Source of the DNA: Planctomycetota bacterium
GTDB taxonomy: Bacteria; Planctomycetota; UBA1135; GCA-002686595
Assembly (NCBI GenBank): GCA_016712565.1
Contig: JADJQU010000004.1
Location: 496,001-560,000 of the forward strand
DNA length: 64,000 nt
Direction of reading: 5' to 3'
The notes beneath the pieces were generated by a model. That model was not told the origin of the DNA. It worked only from the letters and a program-made list of their open reading frames with translations, and made no database searches. Positions 11,572 through 20,681 of the stretch are shown here, piece after piece. The first letter of the stretch is position 1. Every line of letters starts with the position of its first letter. The position numbers and the translations under genes are program-made.

Positions 11572-12186
11572 CTAACTCGCCGCGGCCGAGGCTTCCCGGC
11601 GGGAGCGATCCGCCTCGAAACTGGCGAGGAACAGCAACACGGCGCCGACCGAAATGCAGCTGTCGGCGACGTTGAAGGTCGGGAAGTGCCAATCCCAGAC
11701 CGGGAAGTAGACGTCGATGAAGTCGCGCACCATGCCGAAGGGCCGCCCGGGCGCCTCGGTCAGCAGGTTGTCGTGCAGGTTCCCCAGGGCGCCCGCCAGC
11801 ACCAGCACCAGGGCCCAGGTCATGCAGGTCCGCGCGCGGGGATTGCGGGCCAGGAGCCAGATCAGGAGCAGCACCGCCGCCGCCCGGCCCAGGACCAGCA
11901 CGTGGCTGGGCAGGCCGTCGAATCCCCAGGCCATCCCCGGGTTGAGGGAGGTCATGAACGCCAGCCACTCGCCCAGCAGTTCCTCCCGCGGGTGGCCGTG
12001 GCCGTCGTAGACCACCGGGGCCCCGGGGAGGGGCCTCAGGGGCGGTCCCAGCCGGGCGAAGACCCAGGCCTTGGACCAGAGGTCCAGGGCCACCAGGGCC
12101 ACGACCCAGCCGAAGCGCGGCGCCAGCGAGCGCAGGGGCGGCCGCCCTTGCCCGGGGACCTCGAGCGGTGCGTTTTCTGCCTCCAA
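11572..12186 (-). CDS. lspA: Lipoprotein signal peptidase (signal peptidase II)
   Basis: Inner-membrane aspartyl protease that cleaves the signal peptide of diacylated prolipoproteins; several lipobox proteins are encoded nearby. The 204-residue protein has four hydrophobic segments, the N-terminal DLWSKAW, LNPGMAWG, GALGNLHDNL, VRDFIDVYF and FNVADSCISVG; the catalytic aspartates lie in the last two (DFID at 155-158 and Asp175). It has a longer cytoplasmic N-terminus and first periplasmic loop than E. coli LspA (204 versus 164 residues). It follows the dksA-like gene by 7 bp and is probably co-transcribed with it. Confidence 0.95.
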   Translation of the reverse strand: MEAENAPLEVPGQGRPPLRSLAPRFGWVVALVALDLWSKAWVFARLGPPLRPLPGAPVVYDGHGHPREELLGEWLAFMTSLNPGMAWGFDGLPSHVLVLGRAAAVLLLIWLLARNPRARTCMTWALVLVLAGALGNLHDNLLTEAPGRPFGMVRDFIDVYFPVWDWHFPTFNVADSCISVGAVLLFLASFEADRSRREASAAAS

Positions 12187-12193
12187 GCCGCCC

Positions 12194-12556
12194 TCAGAGC
12201 AGGTCGCGCTCGGCCTTGCGCTGGCATTCGATGCAGTAGCGGGCGTGGGGCACGGCCTTGAGGCGCTCCTTGAGGATCGCGCACTGGCAGTTCTCGCACA
12301 GCCCGTAGGTGCCGGCGTCGATGCGCCCCAGAGCCTCGTTGATCTCCCGCAGGGTGTCGCCGTCGCGCTCCAGGAGTTCCAGATTGAATTCCTGGAAGTA
12401 GCCGTCGGAGGTGTCCCCAGGCCGGGTCTCGAATCCGGTGCCGTTGTTGAGCACTTCCTGCTGGAGCAGGCTCATGTCCCCGGACAGCAGCGCCTGGGCG
12501 CGGGTCAGGCTGTTGCGGAAGACGTCGAGGTCCTTGGCGCTGAGCTTCTTGTTCAT
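12194..12556 (-). CDS. TraR/DksA-family C4 zinc-finger protein
   Basis: A 120-residue protein with an N-terminal alpha-helical hairpin region and a C-terminal four-cysteine zinc finger, CENCQ followed by CIECQRK. Family members bind in the RNA polymerase secondary channel and modulate initiation, often with ppGpp. The coiled-coil tip lacks the E. coli DksA DxxDxA motif (the matching stretch reads GDTSDGYFQEF), so classical DksA activity is uncertain and a general TraR/DksA label is safer. First gene of a two-gene operon with lspA behind a well-formed promoter. Confidence 0.9.
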   Translation of the reverse strand: MNKKLSAKDLDVFRNSLTRAQALLSGDMSLLQQEVLNNGTGFETRPGDTSDGYFQEFNLELLERDGDTLREINEALGRIDAGTYGLCENCQCAILKERLKAVPHARYCIECQRKAERDLL

Positions 12557-12729
12557 GGAGCGGGTGGACGGGCCGTCTCGGAAAGTGCTGCGGACTCTGG
12601 GTAGCGTCGAGCGGTCCCGGGTTGTCCCCCTGGCGGCTCAACCGTCCCAGGGGCCGGGGTGCCTCCCTCGGGGTCCCGAACCGCTCGGCCGCGGTCCAGG
12701 ATGGGGTGCCTGCCCCCAAGGGGCGCAGC

Positions 12730-12757
12730 ATTATGGTGGCGAGTTCGGGACAGTCAA
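12730..12757 (-). promoter_or_regulatory. Sigma70-type promoter for the dksA-like/lspA operon
   Basis: Read on the minus strand: TTGACT, a 16-bp spacer, then CATAAT. The -35 box is at 12752-12757 and the -10 box at 12730-12735. The expected transcription start is near 12722, giving a leader of roughly 165 nt before the dksA-like ATG. It stands out because AT-rich hexamers are rare in this window. Not tested against a background model. Confidence 0.6.
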
Positions 12758-12811
12758 GCCGGGATCCGGCTTGCACCGCGGCCCGCGAGGGTGAAGGCTC
12801 AGGAACAGCCC

Positions 12812-13951
12812 ATGGACTCCCCCGCCGCCCCGCCGCCCGGCCCGTCCTCCCCCGAGGCCGGCCCTCCCACGGGGCGGGAGGCACGAGTTCAGCGGCCCAG
12901 CCGCCGGCGGCCCACCGCCGACGAAAGTCGCCGTGGAGCACCGCGACCCGGCGGTCGGGAGGACCTCGGCCCGCCCGCGGGGGCCTCGATGTCCGCGCCG
13001 GCCCGGGCGGGCGGCGACCCCGCCGCGGCGGCCGCGACTCCGCACGCGGCGTCCACGGCGCGTTTGGCGGACTTCTTGATGGCCCTGCGGGTCGAGTCCG
13101 GTCTCTCGCGCAACACGCTCGACGCCTACCGTCGCGACCTCCGCGACCTGCTGGCCTTCGGCGCCGCGCGCGGCGTCGAGCGCCTGGAGCAATTCGACCG
13201 CGACCACGTCTACGGCTGGCTCGAATCCCTGCGGGAACGGGGCCTGGCCCCCGCCAGCGTGGCGCGCAAGCTCTCCGCGGCCAGCGTGTGGTTCGCCCAC
13301 GAGGTCAGCGAGGGCCGCCTGACGCGCGACCCCACGGACCTGGTCCGCGGGCCCCGTCGTTCGCGTCCCCTGCCCCACTCCCTCGACGTGGGCGACGTGG
13401 AGCGCCTGCTGGAGGCCCCCAGCCGGGACACCGCGCTCCCCCCCTGGCGCCGCCAGCGCGATCGGGCCCTGCTGGAAGTGCTCTACGCCGCCGGCGCGCG
13501 GGTCAGCGAGGCCGTGGGACTCACCACCGACGGCATCGAGCCGGGGCTGCGGGTGCTGCGACTGTTCGGCAAGGGCAAGAAGGTGCGACTGGTGCCCTGC
13601 AACGAGCGCGCCCGCGCCGCCCTGGAGACGTGGCTCGCCGACGGCCGCACGCGCCTCGCGGGCCACCGCCAGCGCAGCGAGGTGTTCCTGACCAAGAACG
13701 GCGCGCCCCTGGACCGCAGCACGGCCTGGCGCATCGTGCGCCGCTGCGCTCTTTCGGCGGGACTGAATGGCGACGTGTCGCCCCACACGCTGCGGCACGC
13801 CTTCGCCACGCACTTGATCGAAGGCGGAGCCGACCTGCGCAGCGTGCAGGAGATGCTGGGTTTTAACGCGATGGCGACCACCGAGATCTACACGCACGTG
13901 GACGGCGAGAAACTGCTCGCCCTGCACCGGCTGTACCACCCGCGGGCCTGA
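12812..13951 (+). CDS. Tyrosine recombinase of the XerC/XerD type
   Basis: Site-specific recombinase expected to resolve chromosome dimers at dif. It has an N-terminal SAM-like core-binding domain (about residues 82-175) and a C-terminal catalytic domain with Arg230 (AGARVSEAV), Lys256 (GKGKK), His325 and Arg328 (HTLRHAFATHL) and nucleophile Tyr360 (EIYTHV). The position normally held by His (LGH) is Phe351, giving LGFNAMATTEIYTHV. The chosen ATG has an AGGA 7 nt upstream but adds ~80 low-complexity residues; an in-frame ATG at 12989 would give the usual ~320-residue length. No phage or integron context. Confidence 0.88.
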   Translation: MDSPAAPPPGPSSPEAGPPTGREARVQRPSRRRPTADESRRGAPRPGGREDLGPPAGASMSAPARAGGDPAAAAATPHAASTARLADFLMALRVESGLSRNTLDAYRRDLRDLLAFGAARGVERLEQFDRDHVYGWLESLRERGLAPASVARKLSAASVWFAHEVSEGRLTRDPTDLVRGPRRSRPLPHSLDVGDVERLLEAPSRDTALPPWRRQRDRALLEVLYAAGARVSEAVGLTTDGIEPGLRVLRLFGKGKKVRLVPCNERARAALETWLADGRTRLAGHRQRSEVFLTKNGAPLDRSTAWRIVRRCALSAGLNGDVSPHTLRHAFATHLIEGGADLRSVQEMLGFNAMATTEIYTHVDGEKLLALHRLYHPRA

Positions 13952-13968
13952 GCCCGGCCTTCGGAGTT

Positions 13969-15876
13969 CTAGCCGCCCCGGTCCCTGGACAGGCCCTCGA
14001 GGATCTGGCGGGCCAGCTTTTCCCCGATGCCCGGCACGCGCGCCAGGGATTCGGCGGATTCCGCCTGGATGCCCGCCACGGAGCCGAAGCGCGAGAGCAG
14101 CGCGCGCTTCTTCACCGGCCCGAGGCCGTCGATGGCGTCGAGCCGCGAACGGATGCGCCCGCGCTCCTTGCGGTGGTAGGTGATGGCGAAGCGGTGGGCT
14201 TCGTTGCGCACGCGCTCCAGGAGCAGCCGCGCGGGTGAATTGCGCGGGAGTTCCAGGGGCTCGGCGGCGCCGGGCAGAAACAGGCGCTCCTCGCTGGCGG
14301 CCTTGCTTCGGCCGCCGCGCTTCTGCTCGGGGCGCGCCTTGGCGAGGCCCACCATGGGCACATCGTGGGTCCCCGCCTCGGCGCGGGCCTCCAGGGCGCT
14401 GGCGAGCTGCTGGGCGCCGCCGTCGATCACCACCAGGTCCGGCAGTTCGTTGTCGCGGGCACCGCGCCGTAGGCTGCGGCCCACGACTTCGCGCAGGCTG
14501 GCGAAGTCGTCCTGGCCCTCGACGCTGCGCACGCGAAAGCGCCGATAGCCCTGCTTGTCCGGGTGGCCCGCGCGCAGGCGCACGCGGCTCGCCACCGTGT
14601 GGCGGCCCTGGGTGGTCGAGATGTCGAAGCAGTCGATCACCTCGGGCGCGCCGGGCAGGTCCAGCAGCAGGGCCAGGGCCTCCAGGGCCTCCAGCTCGGA
14701 CGCCTTGGAGCTCCTGTGGAACGCCAGCGCCGCGCGGGCGTTGGCGTGGGCCACGTCGAGCATGCGACGGCGCTCGCCGGATTGGGGCACGAAGCGGCGC
14801 GTGCGCTCGCCCATCAGGGCGGCGAAGAGCCCGTCGTCGGCGGGCTCGGAGGACAGCACGATCTCCGCCGGCGGCGGGATCAGGGCGGCGCTGTACAGGG
14901 CCCGCAGCACGTCGCCCCACAGTTCGTCGTCGGGCAGCTCCGAGCGAAAGGCGTGGGCGCGGCTCTCCACCAGCTGGCCGCCCCGGAAGGCGAGGCGGTA
15001 CAGCAGGGCGTCGCGGCCCGCGCGCTCCAGCGCCAGGACGTCGCGGTCCACGGCATCTTGGGGACGCACGCCCTGGCGCTCCACCGTGCTGCGCAGGGCC
15101 GCCAGCCGGTCGCGCCATTCGCCGGCGCGTTCGTACTCGCGCACCTCGCTGGCCGCCAGCATCCGCCCCTGGAGTTCCGCCTCCAGCTCGGCGATGTCGC
15201 CGCCCAGGATGCGCTCGGCCCGCGCCAGGTGCTGGGCGTACTGCTCACGGCTCACCAGGCCCACGCAGGGCGCCGAGCACAGACCGATCTGGTGCTTCAT
15301 GCAGGGCCGCGAACGGTGCCGGAAGACCGAATCGGGACAATCCCGCAGGGGCACCACGCGGTGCAGGTCCTGAAGCGTGCGCCTCAGGGAGCGCGAGTCG
15401 GCGAAGGGACCGAACCAGCGCACACGGCCGGGGCTCTCCCCCGCCCGGGCCGGCCGCGGAAGCGCCGAGCGGTCGAGCTTGTGGCTGCGCACGAAGCGGA
15501 AGCGCGGAAACTCCTCGCCGCCGTCCAGCTTGAGCATCAAGAACGACTTGTCGTCCTTGAGCAGCACGTTGTGGGGCGGCCGGTGCTGCTTGATCAGGGC
15601 ATCCTCCAGCAGCAAGGCCTCCTGCTCGGTGCGCGTCACCACCGTCTCCAGCCGGGTCGCGTCCTCCAACAGGAATCGGATCAGGATCCGTCCGTCCCCC
15701 CCCGGGCGGCGGTAGCTGCGCAGGCGCGCGCGCAGGGACAGGGCCTTGCCCACGTAGAGCACGGCCCCGGCCGCGTCCTTGAACAGGTACACGCCGGGTG
15801 CCTCCGGGACCCCGTCCAGGCTCCAGGGCGGTTCCCCGCGCGCTTGATCCGTGGGTTCGGCGGTCATCTCCACCAT
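13969..15876 (-). CDS. uvrC: UvrABC excinuclease subunit C
   Basis: Nuclease that makes both incisions in nucleotide excision repair. Order of domains in the 635-residue protein: GIY-YIG nuclease (GVYLFKDAAGAVLYVGKA, about 28-45), Cys-rich RPCMKHQIGLCSAPCVG, UVR motif, the RNase H-like endonuclease (EVIDCFDIS and DLVVIDGGAQQL) and tandem helix-hairpin-helix motifs at the C-terminus. The start was set at the ATG giving MVEMTAEP; a second ATG three codons later is equally possible, and the open frame extends 35 codons upstream without conserved sequence. It is convergent with the recombinase gene. Confidence 0.96.
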   Translation of the reverse strand: MVEMTAEPTDQARGEPPWSLDGVPEAPGVYLFKDAAGAVLYVGKALSLRARLRSYRRPGGDGRILIRFLLEDATRLETVVTRTEQEALLLEDALIKQHRPPHNVLLKDDKSFLMLKLDGGEEFPRFRFVRSHKLDRSALPRPARAGESPGRVRWFGPFADSRSLRRTLQDLHRVVPLRDCPDSVFRHRSRPCMKHQIGLCSAPCVGLVSREQYAQHLARAERILGGDIAELEAELQGRMLAASEVREYERAGEWRDRLAALRSTVERQGVRPQDAVDRDVLALERAGRDALLYRLAFRGGQLVESRAHAFRSELPDDELWGDVLRALYSAALIPPPAEIVLSSEPADDGLFAALMGERTRRFVPQSGERRRMLDVAHANARAALAFHRSSKASELEALEALALLLDLPGAPEVIDCFDISTTQGRHTVASRVRLRAGHPDKQGYRRFRVRSVEGQDDFASLREVVGRSLRRGARDNELPDLVVIDGGAQQLASALEARAEAGTHDVPMVGLAKARPEQKRGGRSKAASEERLFLPGAAEPLELPRNSPARLLLERVRNEAHRFAITYHRKERGRIRSRLDAIDGLGPVKKRALLSRFGSVAGIQAESAESLARVPGIGEKLARQILEGLSRDRGG

Positions 15877-15992
15877 GATAGGTCCAGCGCCGCGAAGGGT
15901 CAGCCGCCCGCCCGAGCGGGAGGGGGCCACGACCCGGCGCGCGGAACCGATGACGCGGCGCCTTCCCCCTGCCAGACTCACGCCCCAGCGCC

Positions 15993-16664
15993 ATGGTTCC
16001 CTCGCCCCTCGAAGTGCGCCTGCATCGCACCCAGGCCTGCGCGTCGGACGCGGCCCTGCTGCAGCGCCGCGCGCGGCTCCTGGACCCCGAGGAACGGGCG
16101 CGGGCCGAGCGCTTCGTCTTCGAGCGCCACAGGCAGCGATTCGTGGCGGCCCACGGATTCCTGCGCGAGGTCCTCGGCCGCGCCCTGGGCCGGGATCCGG
16201 CGCGCCTGTCCTTCGAGATCGAGGCGCGCGGCAAACCGCGGCTCGCGGGGGCCGAGCTCCACTTCAGCCTGACGCACACGGGCGATCACGTGCTGCTGGC
16301 CCTGGCCGAGGAACCCCTGGGGCTGGACGCCGAGGAAGTCAGGCCCGCCCGCGTGGGCACCGATTTGGCCCGGCGCGTGATGGCCGCCGAGGAATTCGCC
16401 AGCTGGTCGGGGGCTCCGCGCGCGGAACAGGTGCGCGCCTTCTTTCGACTCTGGAGCGCCAAGGAGAGCGTCATGAAGGCCTGCGGGTTGGGCCTGGAAC
16501 TCGCCCCCGGCGGCTTCTCCGTGTTCAGCCCCGGGAAATTGGAGTTGGCGAGCGAGACCGGCGCGGCGGGCAGCCCCTGGAGCCTGGTGGAGCTTCCGGC
16601 GCCGGAGGAGTACGCCGCCGCCTTGGCCACGCCGCGGCCGGCGCGCGTGATCGAGACCGGCTAG
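15993..16664 (+). CDS. 4'-phosphopantetheinyl transferase (Sfp type)
   Basis: Transfers the phosphopantetheine arm of CoA to carrier proteins. The 223-residue, pseudo-dimeric Sfp-type length fits, with FSLTHTGDHVLLAL, the magnesium-binding motif LGLDAEEV (usual form GVDxE) and FFRLWSAKESVMKACG (WSxKES) in the second half. No polyketide or non-ribosomal synthetase or fatty-acid gene is in the window, so the target carrier protein is not indicated. Its stop codon overlaps the stop of the convergent FHA gene in a shared CTAG. Confidence 0.92.
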   Translation: MVPSPLEVRLHRTQACASDAALLQRRARLLDPEERARAERFVFERHRQRFVAAHGFLREVLGRALGRDPARLSFEIEARGKPRLAGAELHFSLTHTGDHVLLALAEEPLGLDAEEVRPARVGTDLARRVMAAEEFASWSGAPRAEQVRAFFRLWSAKESVMKACGLGLELAPGGFSVFSPGKLELASETGAAGSPWSLVELPAPEEYAAALATPRPARVIETG

Positions 16665-17379
16665 CCGGACCGGCCGCGCTCGAGCTCGGCGACGCGCTGG
16701 GCGAGCCGCAGGTTCAGGGCCCGCTCTTCGGCCAGGGCCCGGCCCAGGGCGCCGGGTTCGTCCGGATCCGCGGCCGGACTGTCTTGCGGGACCGACGGGC
16801 CGCGCGCCGCCGCGGGGGTCTTGCCGAGGGCGTCCATCTGGCGGCGCAGCTCTCCCAATTCCTGCTCCATGCGGGAGCACTGGGTGCGGTAGCGCTCGAC
16901 CTCGTCCGACAGTTCCTTGCGCAAGCGGGTCAACGCGGGGAGCTCGGCCTCGACCGACGCGGGGACCTGGGGGACCCGGAGACCGCCGCCGGTCCCTGGG
17001 CCGCGGGTGCGGCGGCCGGCGGGCGGCCGAGGTCCACGGAGGACTTCAGCAGGTCAGGAGGCGGCTCGCGACGCGACTCGGGTTCGCCCAGCACCTCCAC
17101 CACGATCACGTTCTTGCTGCCGGCGTCACCGATTTCGAAACGCGCCTGACCCAGGGCGGTGGCGCGCACGATGCGCGTGCCGTCCACGTGCGTGCCGTTG
17201 CGCGAGGCCAGATCCTCGACCACCAAACCGCGACGGATTTCCACGTGCCGCCGGGAGATGTCCGCTCGATCGATCACCACGTGACAATCGCTCGAGCGGC
17301 CGAGAATGGCGGTTTCGCCTTCCACGACGAACTCCTGGTCGAGGTCGCCCCTCTGGGAGTGAACGCGCAGTTTGAACAA
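16661..17379 (-). CDS. FHA-domain protein with C-terminal coiled coil (frame broken once)
   Basis: The first 149-codon segment has a complete FHA domain, which binds phosphothreonine: LGRSSDCHVVI (Gly27-Arg28), ISRRHVEI (Ser42, His45) and LASRNGTHVDG (Asn61-Gly62). A Pro/Ala linker follows and the frame stops at 16930. The next frame, read from upstream of that stop, gives VPASVEAELPALTRLRKELS and then a long heptad-like coiled coil to 16661. One extra base in the G5 run at 16969-16973 would join the two into one ~240-residue protein. It is divergent from a Ser/Thr kinase gene, an expected partner. Confidence 0.75.
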
Positions 17380-17524
17380 GTTTTTGGCCCTTGGAACGCG
17401 GGACGCGCGCCCTTCCGCCCTTCCGAATCGGCGGGCGGGCGGAGTCTAGCAACGTGGACCGGCCATGCGGTACGCTCCTCCAGCCCACGGACACGCCGGC
17501 TGGAGAGGGAGCGCCCACCTATAT

Positions 17525-20500
17525 ATGAACGACAACCCGAGCCGCCCGAGCGCCGACGACCGTTCCGAAGGCTCCGCGGGCCGCAAGCCGGCCGACGGTG
17601 GCAAGCCTGCACCGCGCGGCGCGGCTCCGGGCACTCCCCCGCGCAGCGCCGGTCCGAAGCCGACGCCGGCCTCCCTGGAAAGCACGCGCCCGTCCGCCCC
17701 AGCCGCAGGGCGAGGCCCGGTGGACCCGGTCGCCGAGACTCTGGACCACCACGACCTGGACCACCACAAATCGGCGAACCCGTCCGAGTCGGCGGAGCCG
17801 GCCTCCCCCCCTTCGGCCGGCGCGGAGCCCACCGTGGGCCTCGAACGCACCGCGAGCTTCTCGGGCGAGTCCTCGGGTTCCCAGCCGCTGCCCCAGGAAC
17901 GCCAGGCCGCCGGCCGCGGCGCCGCGGCGCCCACACCCGGCGAAGGCCACGTGATCGCCAACCGGTTCATCGTGCACCGGCTGCTGGGCCAGGGCGGCAT
18001 GGGCCGCGTCTTCTCCGTTCAGGACAACCAGATCGAGGGCCGCGACGTGGCCCTCAAGGTCCTGCTGCCCAAGTACTCGAAGAACGCGCACTTCCGGAAG
18101 CTCTTCTTCCAGGAAGTGCGCGCCGCCCAGGAATTCGTCAGCGAATACATCTGCCAGGTGCGCGACACCGGCGAGACCGAGGACGGGAGCCTGTTCCTGA
18201 CCATGGACCTGGTGGAGGGCGAGGCCCTGCGGGCCCTCCTGGACCGCGAGAAGCTGCTGGGTCAGCGCCAGGCCCTGGAGATCACGCGCCAGGTGCTGCT
18301 CGGCCTGCAGAGCGGCCACGACAAGGGCTACGTCCACCGGGACATCAAGCCCTCCAACGTGATGCTGGCCGCGCGGGTGCCGAAGACCGACACCAATCCC
18401 TACGGGGTGGGCGTGCGCATCCTCGACTTCGGCATCGCCGGGCTCGCCACGCAGATCGACGAGCGCTCGCGGGCCGGCACGGTCATGTACATGAGCCCCG
18501 AGCAGGCCAGCGGCGAGCGACTGGACCCGCGCTCCGACCTGTTCGCCGTGGGCGTCCTGCTGTTCGAGATGCTCTCGGGCCACCGCCCCTTCGAGGGCAG
18601 CACCACCCGCGCCCTGGTCCAGTCGGTGCTGGAGACCAACCTGACCGCGCGCCTGGGGGAGATCCCCGGCCTCTCCAAACAGGTGCGCAAGCTCCTGGAG
18701 CGCGCGCTGCAGAAGGACCGCAATCGCCGCTTCCAATCGGCGGGCGAGTTCGCCGAGGCCATCGCCAAGTCCGCCGCCTATCGCCTGCCCCAGAACGTGC
18801 CCGCCTGGATCTACGGCGGGCTCGCCGCCGCGGCCTGCGTGGCCGGAGCCGAGGGCTTCCTGCTGTTCTCGCGCGCCGGCGAGGCCGACTCGTTGCGCGA
18901 GCGCCTGGCCAAGGCCGACGGCGAACGCCTGCAGGCCGTGGACACGGCCCGCGGTGAAAAGGACGCGGTCATCCGCGAACGCGACTCCCAGCTGGAACAG
19001 CGCCAGACGGAACTCTCGGCCCTGAAGTCCGAACTCGATCGCGTGCGCGCCGAGGTGGCCCAGGCCGAGGGCAGCGCCGGCGACAAGTCCACCCAGTTGA
19101 TCTCGGCCCTGGAGGACGTCCGCAACAAGCAGACCCAGATCGACGACCTGAAGGGCCAGCTCGCCAGCGAACGCGACGAGAAGTCCAACCTGTCCCTGCG
19201 CGTCAGCAAACTGGAGCAGGACTTCAAGGAAGCCGAGCAGGAAACCCAGCGGCTGCAGGCGGAGCGCGACGAGGCGAGACTCCAGGGCAGCCCCAAGGGC
19301 CAACTGGCGGGCGCCTTCGATCGCGTGGCCACGCTGCTCGAGGGCGGCTATGGGGCCTTCGCGCGCACGGCCCTGGAGCAGTACGAGAGCGCCGCGGTGT
19401 TCGCCAAGGACGACGGCCAGCTGCACCAGTTCCTCTCCGCCGTGGTGGCCGCCTCCGCCGCGCTGGAGGCCCACCAGAAGTCCGTAGAAGGTGGAGGGCC
19501 GCCGCAACTGGCCGCGATTCGCGCCGCGGAGACCCGCCTGGGATCGGCGCGCGAGCTGCTCTCGGCCCTCGACACGAACCCCGGCGAGTGGAAAACCGTG
19601 GCCCCGTCCGGAGCGGAACCGCCCAAGCGCATGGCACAGGCGCGCCTCTTGGTGGACAAACTCGCGGCCGAGCTGCAGGCGGAGCTCGCTGCCTCCGCGG
19701 GCCTGGATCTGGCCGCCTGGAAGCAGCTCGACCTGGCCCGGGCGTCGGCGGATCCGGGCCCGTTCTTCGAACACTTCAACCGCTTCGGCTGCCGCGAGCA
19801 CATGACCGCCGCGGCCAGGCGCGTGGTGGACACGCTCCAGGCCGAGGCACAGGTGTCCGGCCGCCTGCAACTCGAAGCCCTGGATCGCACCCGGTCCCTG
19901 GGCCAATGGGTCGAGCTCGTGGACGGGAAGCAGGTGGAGCTGGACGCCGCGGCCGCCGGCCTGCTGCGGCTGTTCGAGTTCGCCCAGCGCTGGCACGACA
20001 CCGACGCCGCCAATGACGGCTTCGATTGGGACAAGGCGAGCCTGCCGCCGGTCAGCGGCAAGAGCACCGACTGGCGTCAGGTGCTCAAGCTCCAGCATGC
20101 ACTGGCCCAGCCGGGCTCGGCCTATCCGATCCGCCACAAGGGCCTTGCGCTGGTGCGCCAGGTGGACGAATTCGGTGCCGTGAGCTGGATCGAATTCGAG
20201 GATCGCAGCAAGTCCGACGACGGCCGCAACTGGAACATCCGCCGCCGCATCGCCGATGCGGACGGCAACTTCAGCGCCGAGACGTTCCATCTGGCCTTGG
20301 AACGCGGGGACGGTTCGATCCGCGCCCAAGACGGGAACGCCGTGTTCCTGGAGTTCAAGTCGCGCGCCGGCGACACGCGCGTGGAGCCTCTGCCCGCGTG
20401 CTTCGCGGGCGCGGTGCCCCATGCGCTCCTGTCGCCCCAGCAACTGGAGGGATTCCGCAGGCTCTACGGCGCCTCCGCCGAGAGCCTGTGCCTCGTGGTG

Positions 20501-20611
20501 CAGGACGACCGCGGGGCCACGCGCTGGTTCTCGCCGAAGTTCGGCCTGGTGCGCGAGGAAATCACCGCTGGCTGGACCCGCGAGATCGTGTACTTCCGCG
20601 GCAGCCCCTGA
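17525..20611 (+). CDS. Receptor-like Hanks-type Ser/Thr protein kinase with coiled coil and large C-terminal region
   Basis: A 1028-residue membrane kinase. The first ~135 residues are Pro/Ser/Ala-rich and likely disordered. The kinase domain follows with LLGQGGMGRVF (glycine loop), VALKVL, YVHRDIKPSN (about 272), LDFGIAG and MSPEQASGE. One membrane segment (PAWIYGGLAAAACVAGAEG, about 425-443) is followed by ~180 residues of coiled coil and then ~400 residues without a recognised domain that end in a beta-rich, possibly YWTD/lipocalin-like sheet. The ATG at 17525 has GGAGAGGGA upstream; an earlier in-frame start adds an unlikely stretch. Divergent from the FHA gene. Confidence 0.93.
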   Translation: MNDNPSRPSADDRSEGSAGRKPADGGKPAPRGAAPGTPPRSAGPKPTPASLESTRPSAPAAGRGPVDPVAETLDHHDLDHHKSANPSESAEPASPPSAGAEPTVGLERTASFSGESSGSQPLPQERQAAGRGAAAPTPGEGHVIANRFIVHRLLGQGGMGRVFSVQDNQIEGRDVALKVLLPKYSKNAHFRKLFFQEVRAAQEFVSEYICQVRDTGETEDGSLFLTMDLVEGEALRALLDREKLLGQRQALEITRQVLLGLQSGHDKGYVHRDIKPSNVMLAARVPKTDTNPYGVGVRILDFGIAGLATQIDERSRAGTVMYMSPEQASGERLDPRSDLFAVGVLLFEMLSGHRPFEGSTTRALVQSVLETNLTARLGEIPGLSKQVRKLLERALQKDRNRRFQSAGEFAEAIAKSAAYRLPQNVPAWIYGGLAAAACVAGAEGFLLFSRAGEADSLRERLAKADGERLQAVDTARGEKDAVIRERDSQLEQRQTELSALKSELDRVRAEVAQAEGSAGDKSTQLISALEDVRNKQTQIDDLKGQLASERDEKSNLSLRVSKLEQDFKEAEQETQRLQAERDEARLQGSPKGQLAGAFDRVATLLEGGYGAFARTALEQYESAAVFAKDDGQLHQFLSAVVAASAALEAHQKSVEGGGPPQLAAIRAAETRLGSARELLSALDTNPGEWKTVAPSGAEPPKRMAQARLLVDKLAAELQAELAASAGLDLAAWKQLDLARASADPGPFFEHFNRFGCREHMTAAARRVVDTLQAEAQVSGRLQLEALDRTRSLGQWVELVDGKQVELDAAAAGLLRLFEFAQRWHDTDAANDGFDWDKASLPPVSGKSTDWRQVLKLQHALAQPGSAYPIRHKGLALVRQVDEFGAVSWIEFEDRSKSDDGRNWNIRRRIADADGNFSAETFHLALERGDGSIRAQDGNAVFLEFKSRAGDTRVEPLPACFAGAVPHALLSPQQLEGFRRLYGASAESLCLVVQDDRGATRWFSPKFGLVREEITAGWTREIVYFRGSP

Positions 20612-20681
20612 GTCCAGGCCTGCCCTCGCCCACTCCCGCCCGCAGAGCCCAGCCCCCCACGGAACCCGAAAACTTCCCGCC

